A DNA stretch of 64,000 nucleotides from positions 102,085-166,084 of the forward strand of contig NZ_CALSFS010000010.1 of the NCBI RefSeq assembly GCF_943736985.1. Direction: 5' to 3'. The position numbers were made by a program, and so were the translations under genes. Within the stretch, counting starts at the first letter, position 1. Each line of letters opens with the position of its first letter. The notes under the pieces were generated by a model. That model worked only from the letters and a program-made list of their open reading frames with translations, had not been told where the DNA came from and did not search any database. The stretch comes from Clostridium sp. Marseille-Q2269. Its GTDB lineage: Bacteria; Bacillota; Clostridia; Clostridiales; Clostridiaceae. Shown here in pieces: positions 25,240 through 33,730 of the stretch.

Positions 25240-26295
25240 CTATGCAAATAAGTTCAATTGTTTTATAACTTCTAATGCTACAATCCATATAGGCATAAAC
25301 ACTATACTAAATATAGTTGAAAGGAAAGAACAATTTGAAGTAATAAGTGCTTCTTTATCAAAGCTAATTGAATAAGCTGCTGCCACTGTAGCTGTAGGTG
25401 TAGCCATTGCAATAACAACTGTAGCCAAAGCCATATGAGAAATTTTTAATATTCCTGTAACTGTTAAAATATATAATGCAACAATATTTAAAGCAGGAAC
25501 CAATATTACTTTCATAAGTGTATAGTACCAACATTCTTTAGAAGATACTGCTTCTTTTAAAGAAATTGTAGCAAGTTTACCACCTATAGCAAGCCAAGCC
25601 AATGGTGAACATAATTTTGCAAGATAATTTAATGGACTATATAACCATGCAGCTGTTTTATCTATTCTTAAGAAAGCATAACTAGCTGTTTTTCCTCCTT
25701 CTGTAACAACAACTTGTGGAAGTGATTTTTGAACTACCCAAATTATCATACCAAAAAGTGTGGCTAACACTATAGGATTAAAAATTATTTTTTTAATATT
25801 TGCCTTGTCCATTTTTAAGCCAGACATCTTTACATATCCATAAGAATATAAGAACGCTCTATATGATATATTAAGTATTGATGCATACATTACTCCAGTA
25901 GCTCCATAAACAGCTTGTGTTATTGGGATACCAAAGAACGTAGTTGAACCGAATATAGTAAGTACCCTTAAAACTTCTTTTTTATCACCTTTAAATTTAA
26001 TGTATAATACCTTTGTTATTATTATTAGTAATACGTACATTGCGAATCCCCATATAAGAAGATTCATTGCTTGTTTTAAAGACTTACCATTTATATCTTG
26101 CATAAATGAGTTATATGCCAATGCAGGTAATGCAGCTGATAATACAACTTCACTTAAAATCTTTGATGTGGAATCTTTAAAAACTTCCTTCTTTCTTAAA
26201 AAATAACCAAATAATATAATTAAAATTGATGATGCTATAGCTCCTACAATTTTAGAGTCTGTGGCTATTTTAATCATTATTTCCATAATATTCAC
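25240..26295 (-). CDS. AEC family permease (malate/auxin efflux carrier type)
   Basis: 351-residue membrane protein with about ten helices arranged as two half-repeats (VGAIASSILIILFGYFL at the start; TPTATVAAAYSISF in the second half is the typical broken-helix motif). Bacterial members such as MleP carry malate or related carboxylates. The start is GTG at 26295, ten bases from GGAGG; the next ATG is too far. It heads a two-gene unit with the D-2-hydroxyacid dehydrogenase, which suggests exchange of a hydroxy or keto acid. The neighbouring carboxylate-sensing two-component system may control it. Confidence 0.88.
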   Translation of the reverse strand: MNIMEIMIKIATDSKIVGAIASSILIILFGYFLRKKEVFKDSTSKILSEVVLSAALPALAYNSFMQDINGKSLKQAMNLLIWGFAMYVLLIIITKVLYIKFKGDKKEVLRVLTIFGSTTFFGIPITQAVYGATGVMYASILNISYRAFLYSYGYVKMSGLKMDKANIKKIIFNPIVLATLFGMIIWVVQKSLPQVVVTEGGKTASYAFLRIDKTAAWLYSPLNYLAKLCSPLAWLAIGGKLATISLKEAVSSKECWYYTLMKVILVPALNIVALYILTVTGILKISHMALATVVIAMATPTATVAAAYSISFDKEALITSNCSFLSTIFSIVFMPIWIVALEVIKQLNLFA

Positions 26296-26486
26296 TTATT
26301 TTCTACCTCCTATAATTATAATTTTCCCACTTTAAATATTAGGTTTAAATATAGATTGTTTATTTTTTAACTTTGAATGGGATATTAAATATATTTTTAT
26401 GTATTTATTACAGAAAAGCTTCTCTACTTTGATATTTTTTATACTATCTTATTTTATCTTAATAGTACATCTTAACTAACTTTTTT

Positions 26487-26531
26487 AATAATTAATTAAT
26501 TTAATTAAATTAATTAAATTAATTAATTATT
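26487..26531. repeat. 20-bp AT-only inverted repeat
   Basis: Arms 26487-26506 and 26512-26531 with a 5-base centre, composed only of A and T (TTAATT units) and flanked by T-runs. It lies in the 457-base gap upstream of the AEC permease gene, where nothing else was recognised. It could be a binding site or chance low complexity. Confidence 0.4.
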
Positions 26532-26694
26532 TTTTAATTTATTAAACAGAATACTTCTCACATAACTATAATTTAAATTGAAAAATTCTAAAATATATAT
26601 TATTTTATCTCAATTAATGTTATTTAATTAACGACTATTTTTTAATTACTATCTATAGCAAACCCTTCATAGTTTACTTAATCTATTTAATAAA

Positions 26695-26738
26695 AAAAGC
26701 TCTATGAACTTAAATTTCATAAGTTCATAAAGCTTTTT
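26695..26738 (-). terminator. terminator of the 360-residue protein gene
   Basis: AAAAAGCTCTATGAACTTA pairs with TAAGTTCATAAAGCTTTTT (one mismatch), and the minus strand ends in a T-run. It follows the stop at 26753. Confidence 0.8.
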
Positions 26739-26752
26739 ATTATTTTATGCTA

Positions 26753-27835
26753 CTAAGCTTTAACACCATAGTTTATTATTAAATTAGCTATTTCGCCTAT
26801 ATTAGAATATCCATAAACCACACTGTTTACAACCTTGCAAGAATATATTTTTTCGTTATTGTCATTTTCAACTACAACGCAGTCTCTTTTCAGTCTGCCA
26901 TTATAATATAAAATATCTTTAACAAAATTATGTGGTTTATTGTATTTTTTAAAAGCTTCTGCATCAATATAGTGCATTAGAGCTACATCACCTTCCATAA
27001 GTGCAAATCTACAATCAAAATCTACAGGCCAGCAAGAAGGGGGACATATCATGAGTTCTGGTTCATCTATTACTCTAAGATGACATCCTATTACTGGTAA
27101 CTTATAATTTTTAATTTTACTTGATATAAACTCTGGTATATCTGGCATTTCTCCATTATATTTAAAAGCCCATATCATATCGTCATCCTCAATAATTTCA
27201 AATGCTTCTTCACTTTGCAAACATATTTTAACAACATCATTTAAAATTTTCCAGTTATTACTTATGGGCTCTTTTTTAATATATCTATGCTTATTTAAAA
27301 TTTCTTTTTTCATTAAATTAATATGTTTATTAGAATTTAGTGTATGTAGTGCTTTTTCTTTTTTAAAACCACATAAGTCAATTATATTCTCGGAATCATA
27401 ATTATCATTACATTGTATGGTTAAAGGGTTTTCTATATCATCGCATATAAGTATATCACAGGTATTTATATAATTTGTAACAGCACCAATTATAATAATA
27501 TTTCCTTTTTGTGCGTAGTATTCAGCTTTATTTAATATATTAGTAATTTTTTCTTTATTGTCACTTAAAAAAGTTAATTCATTTTCTATATCATATAATT
27601 TTTCTATATTACATGGGGATAGTATGCGCCAAGGGAGTGTGTCTCCATAAGTTCTAAGTAAAAGAATATGCTCTCTGTATTCCTGCAAATAGGTATCTTT
27701 ATAATTATTTTCTGCTTCTATAATCTCATGTACTATTTTACTTTGAATATTATATAATTTAATTGGTGAGTCAATATTATCTATTTCTTTTAATAAATTT
27801 CTTCTTATATATTTTAAATTATCCTCTACTTTCAT
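26753..27835 (-). CDS. uncharacterised 360-residue soluble protein
   Basis: Not recognised. No signal peptide or membrane segment. The N-terminal 110 residues are charged and helical with a possible coiled-coil stretch (IENELTFLSDNKEKITNILN), a middle part GNIIIIGAVTNYINTCDILI resembles a beta-rich sandwich, and the C-terminal part has conserved-looking aromatic/Cys segments (DEPELMICPPSCWPVDFDCR, RFALMEGDVALMHYIDAEAF). DCRFALMEGDV is striking but matches no motif I know. ATG at 27835 follows TTGGAGG. It is preceded by a small membrane-protein gene on the same strand and followed by its own terminator. A real gene by length, ribosome site and coding pattern. Confidence 0.7.
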   Translation of the reverse strand: MKVEDNLKYIRRNLLKEIDNIDSPIKLYNIQSKIVHEIIEAENNYKDTYLQEYREHILLLRTYGDTLPWRILSPCNIEKLYDIENELTFLSDNKEKITNILNKAEYYAQKGNIIIIGAVTNYINTCDILICDDIENPLTIQCNDNYDSENIIDLCGFKKEKALHTLNSNKHINLMKKEILNKHRYIKKEPISNNWKILNDVVKICLQSEEAFEIIEDDDMIWAFKYNGEMPDIPEFISSKIKNYKLPVIGCHLRVIDEPELMICPPSCWPVDFDCRFALMEGDVALMHYIDAEAFKKYNKPHNFVKDILYYNGRLKRDCVVVENDNNEKIYSCKVVNSVVYGYSNIGEIANLIINYGVKA

Positions 27836-27860
27836 AAAGAAACCTCCAAGTACTCCTAAA

Positions 27861-28070
27861 CTATCTATTAATATCTATTTGTTGTTTCTGTTTGTTTTTA
27901 AACCAATACTTTATTCCTAAGGCATTAAATATTATAAATAACGTAACTCCACATCCTATAAGTTCATTAATTTTTAGATGGGAATTATAATATAAGAAAA
28001 AAATCGAAAGATCTATAATAATAATAGAATTAACTACTAAATTTAATATATATTTAAAAAAATCATTCAC
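27861..28070 (-). CDS. small two-helix membrane protein
   Basis: 69 residues: a first hydrophobic helix (NLVVNSIIIIDLSIFFLYY, about 11-29), a short polar loop, a second (LIGCGVTLFIIFNALGIKYW, about 37-56), and a basic tail. No family recognised. The start is GTG at 28070, six bases after AAGGGGGAG. It is 25 bases upstream of the 360-residue protein gene and probably in its operon. A 23-bp palindrome lies just upstream. Confidence 0.6.
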   Translation of the reverse strand: MNDFFKYILNLVVNSIIIIDLSIFFLYYNSHLKINELIGCGVTLFIIFNALGIKYWFKNKQKQQIDINR

Positions 28071-28091
28071 ATTATTCTCCCCCTTTTAAAT

Positions 28092-28140
28092 AATTTTTTA
28101 AGTTAATTAAATGATATTCATTTAATTAACTTAAAAAATT
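28092..28140. repeat. perfect 23-bp inverted repeat
   Basis: Arms 28092-28114 and 28118-28140 with a 3-base loop, fully complementary, running from AATTTTTTAAG to the mirrored CTTAAAAAATT. It sits 22 bases upstream of the small membrane-protein gene. The T-runs lie inside the stem, so a standard terminator is less likely; a regulatory RNA hairpin or DNA palindrome is possible. Confidence 0.55.
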
Positions 28141-28356
28141 CATAATTCAATATTAGCACATCCTATGACCCAAGTAAAATAAGCTTAATTTCACTTCATA
28201 ATTTAAATATAAATAACTTTAAAAATTCATAATTTATTTATAAACTAACTCCTTGTGCCACTTAAATTGCGCTTACATAATCATATTTTTCACATTAACC
28301 CAATACTAAATCAACTGACATTAATATTAGTTTATTTATAACTTTATAAAATAAAA
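28141..28356. other. gene-free gap
   Basis: AT-rich, no open frame with a ribosome site. The ClpP terminator lies at its left-facing end near 28357-28385. Nothing else seen. Confidence 0.4.
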
Positions 28357-28385
28357 CAACAAGCCCTATTTATAAGAACTTGTTG
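28357..28385 (-). terminator. terminator of the ClpP-like gene
   Basis: CAACAAG / CTTGTTG stem, 15-base loop, followed on the minus strand by TTTTATTTT. About 60 bases past the stop. Confidence 0.65.
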
Positions 28386-28445
28386 CTTTATTTTGGTATA
28401 TATAAATCAATATAATAATAAGTTAACTTTTTGTGCTAGTTAAAG

Positions 28446-29018
28446 TTAGCTTATGGAATTATATTTTGAAATAACTTTGTTTACTATTCCGTAGTCAACG
28501 GCTTCTTGAGCATTTAGCCAATAATTTCTATCAGTATCCTTTTCCACTTTTTCAAAAGATTGTCCAGTAGCCTCACTAATTATACTATTAATTCTTTTAC
28601 GTACTCTCAATATTTCTTCTGCTTCAATGCCAATATCTGTAGCTTGTCCATTAAAGCCACCTAATGGTTGATGTATCATATATCTTGTATTTGGTAAAGA
28701 ATAACGATCTTGCTTATCTGCTGCAAGATAAATTGTAATAGCAGCACTTGCTACCCAGCCTGTACCAATTACAATTACTCGTGGTTTAATAAATTTAATC
28801 ATATCATGAATTGTATCTCCAGCCTCAACATGACCACCTTGACTATTTATAAATAATTTTATTGGTTCATCTCCCATTTCTTGTAGAATAAGAAGCTGTG
28901 TAGTTATTTTTTCTGCTAGTTCTTGATTTATTTCTCCTGAAATTATGATTGATCTAGATTTCAACAATTTTTCTTGTACTAAAGTTGATTTTTCTTGTTT
29001 CTGTTCTTCATTATTCAT
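28446..29018 (-). CDS. ClpP-family serine peptidase (second ClpP / ClpP-like)
   Basis: 190 residues. The catalytic triad of ClpP can be placed at Ser91 in GWVASAAITIYL, His116 in RYMIHQPLGG and Asp163 in DTDRNYWL. The glycine-rich strand INSQGGHVEAG is present. The sequence around the serine departs from the usual MGQAASMGA, and the gene stands alone, away from clpX, so this looks like an additional ClpP paralogue and not the housekeeping tig-clpP-clpX copy. ATG at 29018 follows TAGGAGGATGATATA. Substrates and partner ATPase unknown. Confidence 0.85.
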   Translation of the reverse strand: MNNEEQKQEKSTLVQEKLLKSRSIIISGEINQELAEKITTQLLILQEMGDEPIKLFINSQGGHVEAGDTIHDMIKFIKPRVIVIGTGWVASAAITIYLAADKQDRYSLPNTRYMIHQPLGGFNGQATDIGIEAEEILRVRKRINSIISEATGQSFEKVEKDTDRNYWLNAQEAVDYGIVNKVISKYNSIS

Positions 29019-29214
29019 TATATCATCCTCCTATAAGTACTATAATTAATTTTAATAATAAATACATATTTATTATATTATAAACATTATGAATTTAACT
29101 AATTATAACATAATAATGCTAAAATTGTTAATAAGTTAATTATCTAATTTAGTAAGCTCCGATCATATTAATATATTTATTTAAATTTTGAAATAAATAT
29201 AAACATATGAATAA

Positions 29215-29236
29215 GAGCCGTCAATTGCGACGACTC
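29215..29236 (-). terminator. terminator of the YmaF-like gene
   Basis: GAGCCGTC / GACGACTC (one mismatch), 6-base loop, directly after the stop. A GC-rich stem for this region, with a moderate T-run on the minus strand. Confidence 0.55.
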
Positions 29237-29246
29237 AAAATTTTAT

Positions 29247-29594
29247 CTAATCTGTAGGTTCTTCAATTAAAGTAGCAAATATAAATTTATGCACATGACC
29301 TCTATCAAGAGTAGTTGTTCCATAAACAAAGTGTACATGTCTACCATCGCCAACTGGTATTGCACGGCCAGTTCTAGCTCCAACTTCATGAAGATGTTGC
29401 ACAGCAAAATCTGAATTTCCTAATAACTGATGGACATGACTATTGCCACTTGGTATGGCCTCACTAGTAACTCCAGCAAAACGATGATTGTGTGGTATTC
29501 CTTCAAAAATTGTAGTACTACCTAAATATTCGTGTACGTGAGTTTGACAGCTTTGAGTTTGTTCTTTTTCACAATCAAAATTTTCATCAAACAC
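29247..29594 (-). CDS. YmaF family His-rich repeat protein
   Basis: 115 residues built from four to five short repeats of the form HxHxFxG (QTHVHEYLGST, PHNHRFAGVTS, NSHVHQLLGNS, VQHLHEVGART, GRHVHFVYGTT, RGHVHKFIFAT). The paired histidines suggest metal binding, but the role of YmaF is not known. The start is GTG at 29594, seven bases after AAAGGAGG. It stands alone with its own terminator, between a ClpP-like peptidase and a small hypothetical gene. Confidence 0.85.
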   Translation of the reverse strand: MFDENFDCEKEQTQSCQTHVHEYLGSTTIFEGIPHNHRFAGVTSEAIPSGNSHVHQLLGNSDFAVQHLHEVGARTGRAIPVGDGRHVHFVYGTTTLDRGHVHKFIFATLIEEPTD

Positions 29595-29731
29595 AACAAT
29601 TCCTCCTTTGAAATGAACAAAAATGCTTGTCCTATTATATAATATGAATATCTCTTTGAAAGGTTACCTTACACATGAAACTTTTTAATAAAGAATGAAA
29701 ATTTCTATTAAAACTATTAAAATAAAAAACA

Positions 29732-29753
29732 AAAGAGCCCTTATGAGCTCTTT
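29732..29753 (-). terminator. terminator overlapping the stop of the 81-residue gene
   Basis: AAAGAGC / GAGCTCTTT with a short loop; the minus strand then reads TTTTGTTTTTTATTTT. The stem includes the stop codon region. Confidence 0.7.
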
Positions 29754-29997
29754 AAAACTTTTCCGCCATATCTTTTAATTCTTCTGGAAGATATTCTTTT
29801 AAATATTTAAAATGTATTCTATCTGCCATTTCTGCTGTGGCATAAAATTTAAGATATAAATTTCTTAATTCATCAATTTTTATAGGTTTATCTGTTTCAT
29901 ACTGATCTGTTAAATATATGTCTAATAACTCCATAGCAACATCACGACAATTTCTTTGTATTGGTATCAGATTATTATTTGTTATTTGCTCTGCCAT
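29752..29997 (-). CDS. small hypothetical protein
   Basis: 81 residues, acidic and largely helical (ELLDIYLTDQYETDKPIKID; ELRNLYLKFYATAEMADRIH; KYLKEYLPEELKDMAEKF). No family recognised; the size and composition are common in phage-derived or accessory genes. The frame can be opened three codons earlier at a GTG (30006), but that codon nearly touches the GAGAGG ribosome site, so ATG at 29997 is preferred. Confidence 0.6.
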   Translation of the reverse strand: MAEQITNNNLIPIQRNCRDVAMELLDIYLTDQYETDKPIKIDELRNLYLKFYATAEMADRIHFKYLKEYLPEELKDMAEKF

Positions 29998-30118
29998 AAT
30001 ATACACATCCTCTCTACATCTTAGTATATTCTCATATATCTAAATATGTTAATGTAGGATGTAAAATATATATGATGTTATTTATATGATTTAAATATAG
30101 ATTTATGTACCATTAATA

Positions 30119-30385
30119 TTACTCTTCCTTCTCCAGTTCAATTAAAGTCATAATACTATAGTTAGCCAAATCCATTAATGTGTCTTTTATAGATTCATCT
30201 ACTAGAGCATCCTTAGTGCACAAACTTTGCAGCCTATTAACCTTATCTGTAATTCTAGTCACAGCACTAATTATACCTAATTTCTTATATGTTTCTCCAA
30301 AGCTATCACCATAATCATGATTTTTATCTTTATATAACTTATTTAGATTTTCACAGATTTGTTTATGCTTATTTGCTTTATCCAT
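30119..30385 (-). CDS. DUF1599 / nucleotide-modification-associated domain protein
   Basis: 88 residues with the signature KNHDYGDSFGETYKKLG followed by TRITDKVNRLQSL and DTLMDLANYSIMTLIELE. The family is common in phages and is linked by others to nucleotide or DNA modification; it resembles all-alpha NTP pyrophosphatases (charged residues such as DxxxNxR/K). ATG at 30385 follows AAGGAGG. The IS110 element begins about 200 bases upstream on the other strand. Function not proven. Confidence 0.7.
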   Translation of the reverse strand: MDKANKHKQICENLNKLYKDKNHDYGDSFGETYKKLGIISAVTRITDKVNRLQSLCTKDALVDESIKDTLMDLANYSIMTLIELEKEE

Positions 30386-30553
30386 ATTATTACCTCCTTA
30401 TATAATGTAGTTGTAACATTTGATAGAAAACATCTTTATTTTCTAACGAACATTATCAATCTACTTTTTAAAATTATTCTTATATTTTATTTAGCCTATC
30501 AGATAATTAATCTCTTCATTTTATGTTTTCTATTAAAATATCTGACAGGAAAC

Positions 30554-30582
30554 TTAACGTTAAAATTAAATCATTGTATAAT
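30554..30582 (+). promoter_or_regulatory. promoter at the left end of the IS110 element
   Basis: TTAACG (30554-30559) and TATAAT (30577-30582) with 17 bases between. Transcription would start near 30589, right at the start of the structured, GC-richer leader of the element. Confidence 0.55.
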
Positions 30583-30589
30583 ATCTCCT

Positions 30590-30811
30590 GAATAGAGGTT
30601 AGATGGAAACCTCCAGGGAATCTCGTAGAGATTATACCCGTAAATTAGCGTATCATTCCATCAGTGAGATTTCTATGGTTTAGCTGGTTGGGTTTCCCGT
30701 AGGGTGTTCCTATTGAGAATTCCCCCTGTCACAAATAAGGTTATAGGCTCATTGATAGAAGTGGATACTCTATTCTATCTCAAACTAATTAAGGTAAAGG
30801 AGATATTAATT
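30590..30811 (+). ncRNA. candidate IS110 bridge RNA / structured leader
   Basis: 222 non-coding bases, clearly richer in G and C than the flanks, between a promoter and the transposase start. It can fold into several hairpins: GAGGTT/AACCTC at the start, GATGGAA (30602-30608) closing with TTCCATC (30656-30662) around AATCTC-GTA-GAGATT, and GGG/CCC pairs near 30690-30705. IS110-family elements encode a bridge RNA upstream of the transposase that guides target and donor recognition. Size and position fit; the exact fold and loops were not determined. Confidence 0.6.
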
Positions 30812-32119
30812 ATGTCTAATTATTTTTATAATCCAACAGTAGGTATTGATGTTTCAGCAGACTTTTCTATAGTTTCTATTCTTGCACCTAACGGTGATAT
30901 TTATAGGAAGGCATTTAAGATTAAATATGACGTGGACGGCTTTAACCACTTAGTTAAAGAAATAAAGAAAGTGGAAAAAGAGTTTGACATGAAAACAGGC
31001 ATTTTCATGGAGTCCACTGGCGTGTACCACTTATTTCTTTTCCACTTTCTTAAAACCAACAACTTAGAGGCTTTTGTTATTAATCCTCTAGTTACTAATT
31101 CTAACAAAAATAAAAACATAAGAAAAGTGAAAAATGATAAAAAGGATGCCTTAGCTATGGCTAAAATAGGTAAATTTGAAAATATTAAAGCTTCTAGCTA
31201 CTTTGATGTTTCTATTTTTACTTTAAAATCTTTATGCCGAGATTACTATAAACTTGTTGATACAAGATCAACATTCAAGAAAAAATTATCTGCTGACTTA
31301 CGTGTGGTATTTCCAGGATATAACAGTGTATTTTGTGATATAACTGGAGCAACTTCAATTGCTATTCTTAAGTGTTACCAAACACCTCAATCTATTCTTG
31401 ATACTCCTAGAGAACATATTGTAAAAATTCTTAGAGAGTCATCTAAAAAGAATTTAGCTTGGTGTAACAATACTTATGATAAATTAATTAAGACTGCTTC
31501 TAATGCTAAAGATATTGCTATATCATCCATTGGATTATCAACAAAAGTAATTATTAATATTGGAACTATTGAAAACTTTAATAAACAAGTAGAACTAATA
31601 TTGAAAGAAATAGAAAATGTCTTATATAGCAATGAAGTTTCTTCAAAGTTTTAAAAAAATATCCTGTTATTGATGTCAATACCTGGCGTTGGTTTTATTT
31701 CAGCTGTAACTATACTAACTGAAATCGGAGATTTTCAAGGTTTCTTAAAACCTAAGCAGTTAGTTGCATACTTTGGTGTTGACCCCTCTGTTAATGAATC
31801 TGGTAAATTTAAAAGTGATAAAGACAAAATATCCAAAAGAGGTACTCGATTTGGACGTAGAGCTTTATATGCAATAGCATTAGCTTCTATAAGAACTAAA
31901 CGTACTGGGGAAGCCAACAATAAAATCTTACTAGACTACTACAAAAATAATCTAAATGGTAAAAAGAAGAAGGTAGCCTTAGTAGCTATTATGCATAAAC
32001 TTATTAACTATATCTTTGCCGTTCTACGTGATCAAAAAGAATATGAACAACGTTTACCAAAAATTCATCTGTTTTCTATAGATTATTTTCTCCATGCATT
32101 TAATTTGTATGTCTATTAA
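30812..32119 (+). pseudogene. IS110 transposase with in-frame stop
   Basis: DEDD transposase/recombinase of about 435 codons. N-terminal RuvC-like domain: VGIDVSADFS (Asp), FMESTGVYH (Glu), VKNDKKDALAMAK (Asp pair). C-terminal Tnp_20 domain: MSIPGVGFISAVTILTEIGD, LVAYFGVDPSVNESGKFKSD and KRGTRFGRRALY. A TAA at 31652-31654 interrupts the frame (reads SSKF-stop-KNILLLMSIPG), but both halves are in the same frame with no other lesion. ATG at 30812 follows AAAGGAGAT. It is either a recent nonsense mutation or a read-through codon. The separate halves would not be active alone. Confidence 0.85.
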
Positions 32120-32318
32120 ATTAAGATTTAGTTACATTGTATATTTGTATTATTACTTAAAAATCACTAAAAATCCAGATAAAAATAATGCATCACTTTA
32201 TTAAATTACTAAATTTTTAACTTATTCTTCTAAAATGAAATATATTATATAAGTTTATGTAACAAAATCATATTTAAAAAATATTTTAATAGTATAAAGA
32301 TAAAGTGGAGGAATGGGC

Positions 32319-33302
32319 ATGGATTACGAAATAAAAGATTGCATAGATGCTGGTAGTGAATATTGTCCTTGTCATTTAGCTGAAACAGGAGATTGTATAC
32401 TATGTTCTCAGTTATCTGGGAAAAAATTTTGTGATTGTATAAATTGGAAAGGTGTTTGCATATACCAAGAATTTATATGGAATAACAAAAAGGCTAAAGA
32501 CGAAAGAGAAACTTATTTAGGCAAAATTATAAAAAAACATAACATAGAAGATAAAACTATAGTTTTAACCATAGAACTGAGCCATAGATTATGTCAGCAA
32601 TTAGTTTATCCAGGTAGCTTTGTATTTTTAAGAAATAAAAATCATTCTGGTTTTTATGATACACCTATTTCTATAATGGCCGTAGATACAGAAAAGGATT
32701 TTATTAAGGTAGCCATTGAAATCAGAGGTGTAAAAACTAAAACCATAGCAAATTTAGATAAAGATGATAATATTTGGGTAAGAGGCCCTTTCTGGAATGG
32801 AGTATTAGGCCTAAAGAACGTTTATAGAACTAAAAATGGAACCAGTCTTTTAATCTCAAGAGGCATAGGCCAAGCGCCTTTGGTACCAGTTATGAAAAAA
32901 TTACACTCTAATGGAAATAAAATAATAGCTATAATTGATAATTCTGGTTATGAAAATATACTAATAAAAGATTATCTTAAATTATACAATGCAGAAGTTA
33001 TAGAACTAAACACTTTAAATTCTGGCGAGCTTACAGAAGAACTAAAAAATAAACTAAAAGATATTTTAGATAAGGAAGATATTAATATAATTCATTGTTC
33101 TGCTCAAGACATTATAATATATAAGCTTGTTGAATTTTTAGGCGACAAAGTACCAATATCTAGTTCTAATAATGCAAAAATGTGCTGTGGAGAAGGAGTT
33201 TGTGGTACTTGTACTGTAAGATATAAAGGACATATAGTTAAGCGATTATGTAAAGTTCAAACTGATCCTAAATATGTATTTAAAGAAAGACGTCTTATTT
33301 AA
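32319..33302 (+). CDS. PyrK-like FAD/NAD/[2Fe-2S] electron-transfer flavoprotein
   Basis: About 327 residues, of the sulfide dehydrogenase / dihydroorotate dehydrogenase electron-transfer subunit type. An extra cysteine-rich N-terminus (CPCHLAETGDCILC, FCDCINWKGVC) probably holds an iron-sulfur cluster. A ferredoxin-reductase-like FAD domain follows (YPGSFVFLRN; FYDTPISIMAVD), then an NAD-binding part (LLISRGIGQAPLVPVMKKL) and a C-terminal [2Fe-2S] set MCCGEGVCGTCTV plus RLCK. The ATG at 32313 touches GTGGAGG, so ATG at 32319 is taken. It stands alone, without a partner catalytic subunit next to it. The electron acceptor is unknown. Confidence 0.83.
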   Translation: MDYEIKDCIDAGSEYCPCHLAETGDCILCSQLSGKKFCDCINWKGVCIYQEFIWNNKKAKDERETYLGKIIKKHNIEDKTIVLTIELSHRLCQQLVYPGSFVFLRNKNHSGFYDTPISIMAVDTEKDFIKVAIEIRGVKTKTIANLDKDDNIWVRGPFWNGVLGLKNVYRTKNGTSLLISRGIGQAPLVPVMKKLHSNGNKIIAIIDNSGYENILIKDYLKLYNAEVIELNTLNSGELTEELKNKLKDILDKEDINIIHCSAQDIIIYKLVEFLGDKVPISSSNNAKMCCGEGVCGTCTVRYKGHIVKRLCKVQTDPKYVFKERRLI

Positions 33303-33410
33303 ATATATACAAATTGCTTAAGCACATATACCTGAAATATAAAAGCATAAGTAATATAATATTTTTTCAAATTATAAAATTAAAAATCTAAAAATAATAT
33401 AATTAACATA

Positions 33411-33438
33411 AAACCCCAAGAATTTCACTTGGGGCTTT
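33411..33438. terminator. bidirectional terminator between converging genes
   Basis: AAACCCCAAG / CTTGGGGCTTT with a 7-base loop, T-rich on both strands. It ends the PyrK-like gene on the plus strand and the Spo0E-like gene on the minus strand. Confidence 0.8.
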
Positions 33439-33492
33439 ATTAATACCTTTAATCTTCATAATTTGAAGATTTTATCTTTAGTTTACCAACAT

Positions 33493-33663
33493 TTAGTGAT
33501 TATTATGTCTCAAAAAATTGTCGTACTCATTAAGTAATTTATCTAATCTTTGGCTTAATAGTACTAGCTCTTCATCAATAAGTTGAGATTTTTCACTTAT
33601 TAGTTGATTCATTAGTGTCCTAACTTCTTCTATTTTCTTTAATAACAATTCTTCTTTTGACAT
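33493..33663 (-). CDS. Spo0E-family aspartyl-phosphate phosphatase
   Basis: 56-residue helical hairpin protein that would dephosphorylate Spo0A-P and delay sporulation. The family signature is SQLIDEELVLLSQRLDKLLNEY, with the SQxLDxLxxxY core. The frame can be opened at GTG 33687, but that stretch contains the AAAGGGGGG ribosome site, so ATG at 33663 is the start. Monocistronic. In clostridia several such small proteins exist; which phosphoprotein it acts on is not known. Confidence 0.85.
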   Translation of the reverse strand: MSKEELLLKKIEEVRTLMNQLISEKSQLIDEELVLLSQRLDKLLNEYDNFLRHNNH

Positions 33664-33730
33664 AGTATCCCCCCTTTCTAGATTCACTATATAAAATTGG
33701 AAGGATACTATGTAATAATTTGTAATAAAA

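Larger units (their letters stand above)
30590..32140 (+). mobile_element. IS110 family insertion sequence (edges approximate)
   Basis: Long structured left end followed by an IS110 transposase gene broken by one stop codon and a short right end. IS110 elements lack inverted repeats, and I could not see a target duplication, so the borders are estimates taken from the change in base composition (left) and the end of the reading frame (right). Inserted between a DUF1599 gene and a PyrK-like gene. Confidence 0.7.

Noticed and set aside
26487-26531. AT palindrome as a replication or attachment site
   Set aside because: Only TTAATT low complexity; no DnaA-box cluster, integrase or duplicated core nearby.
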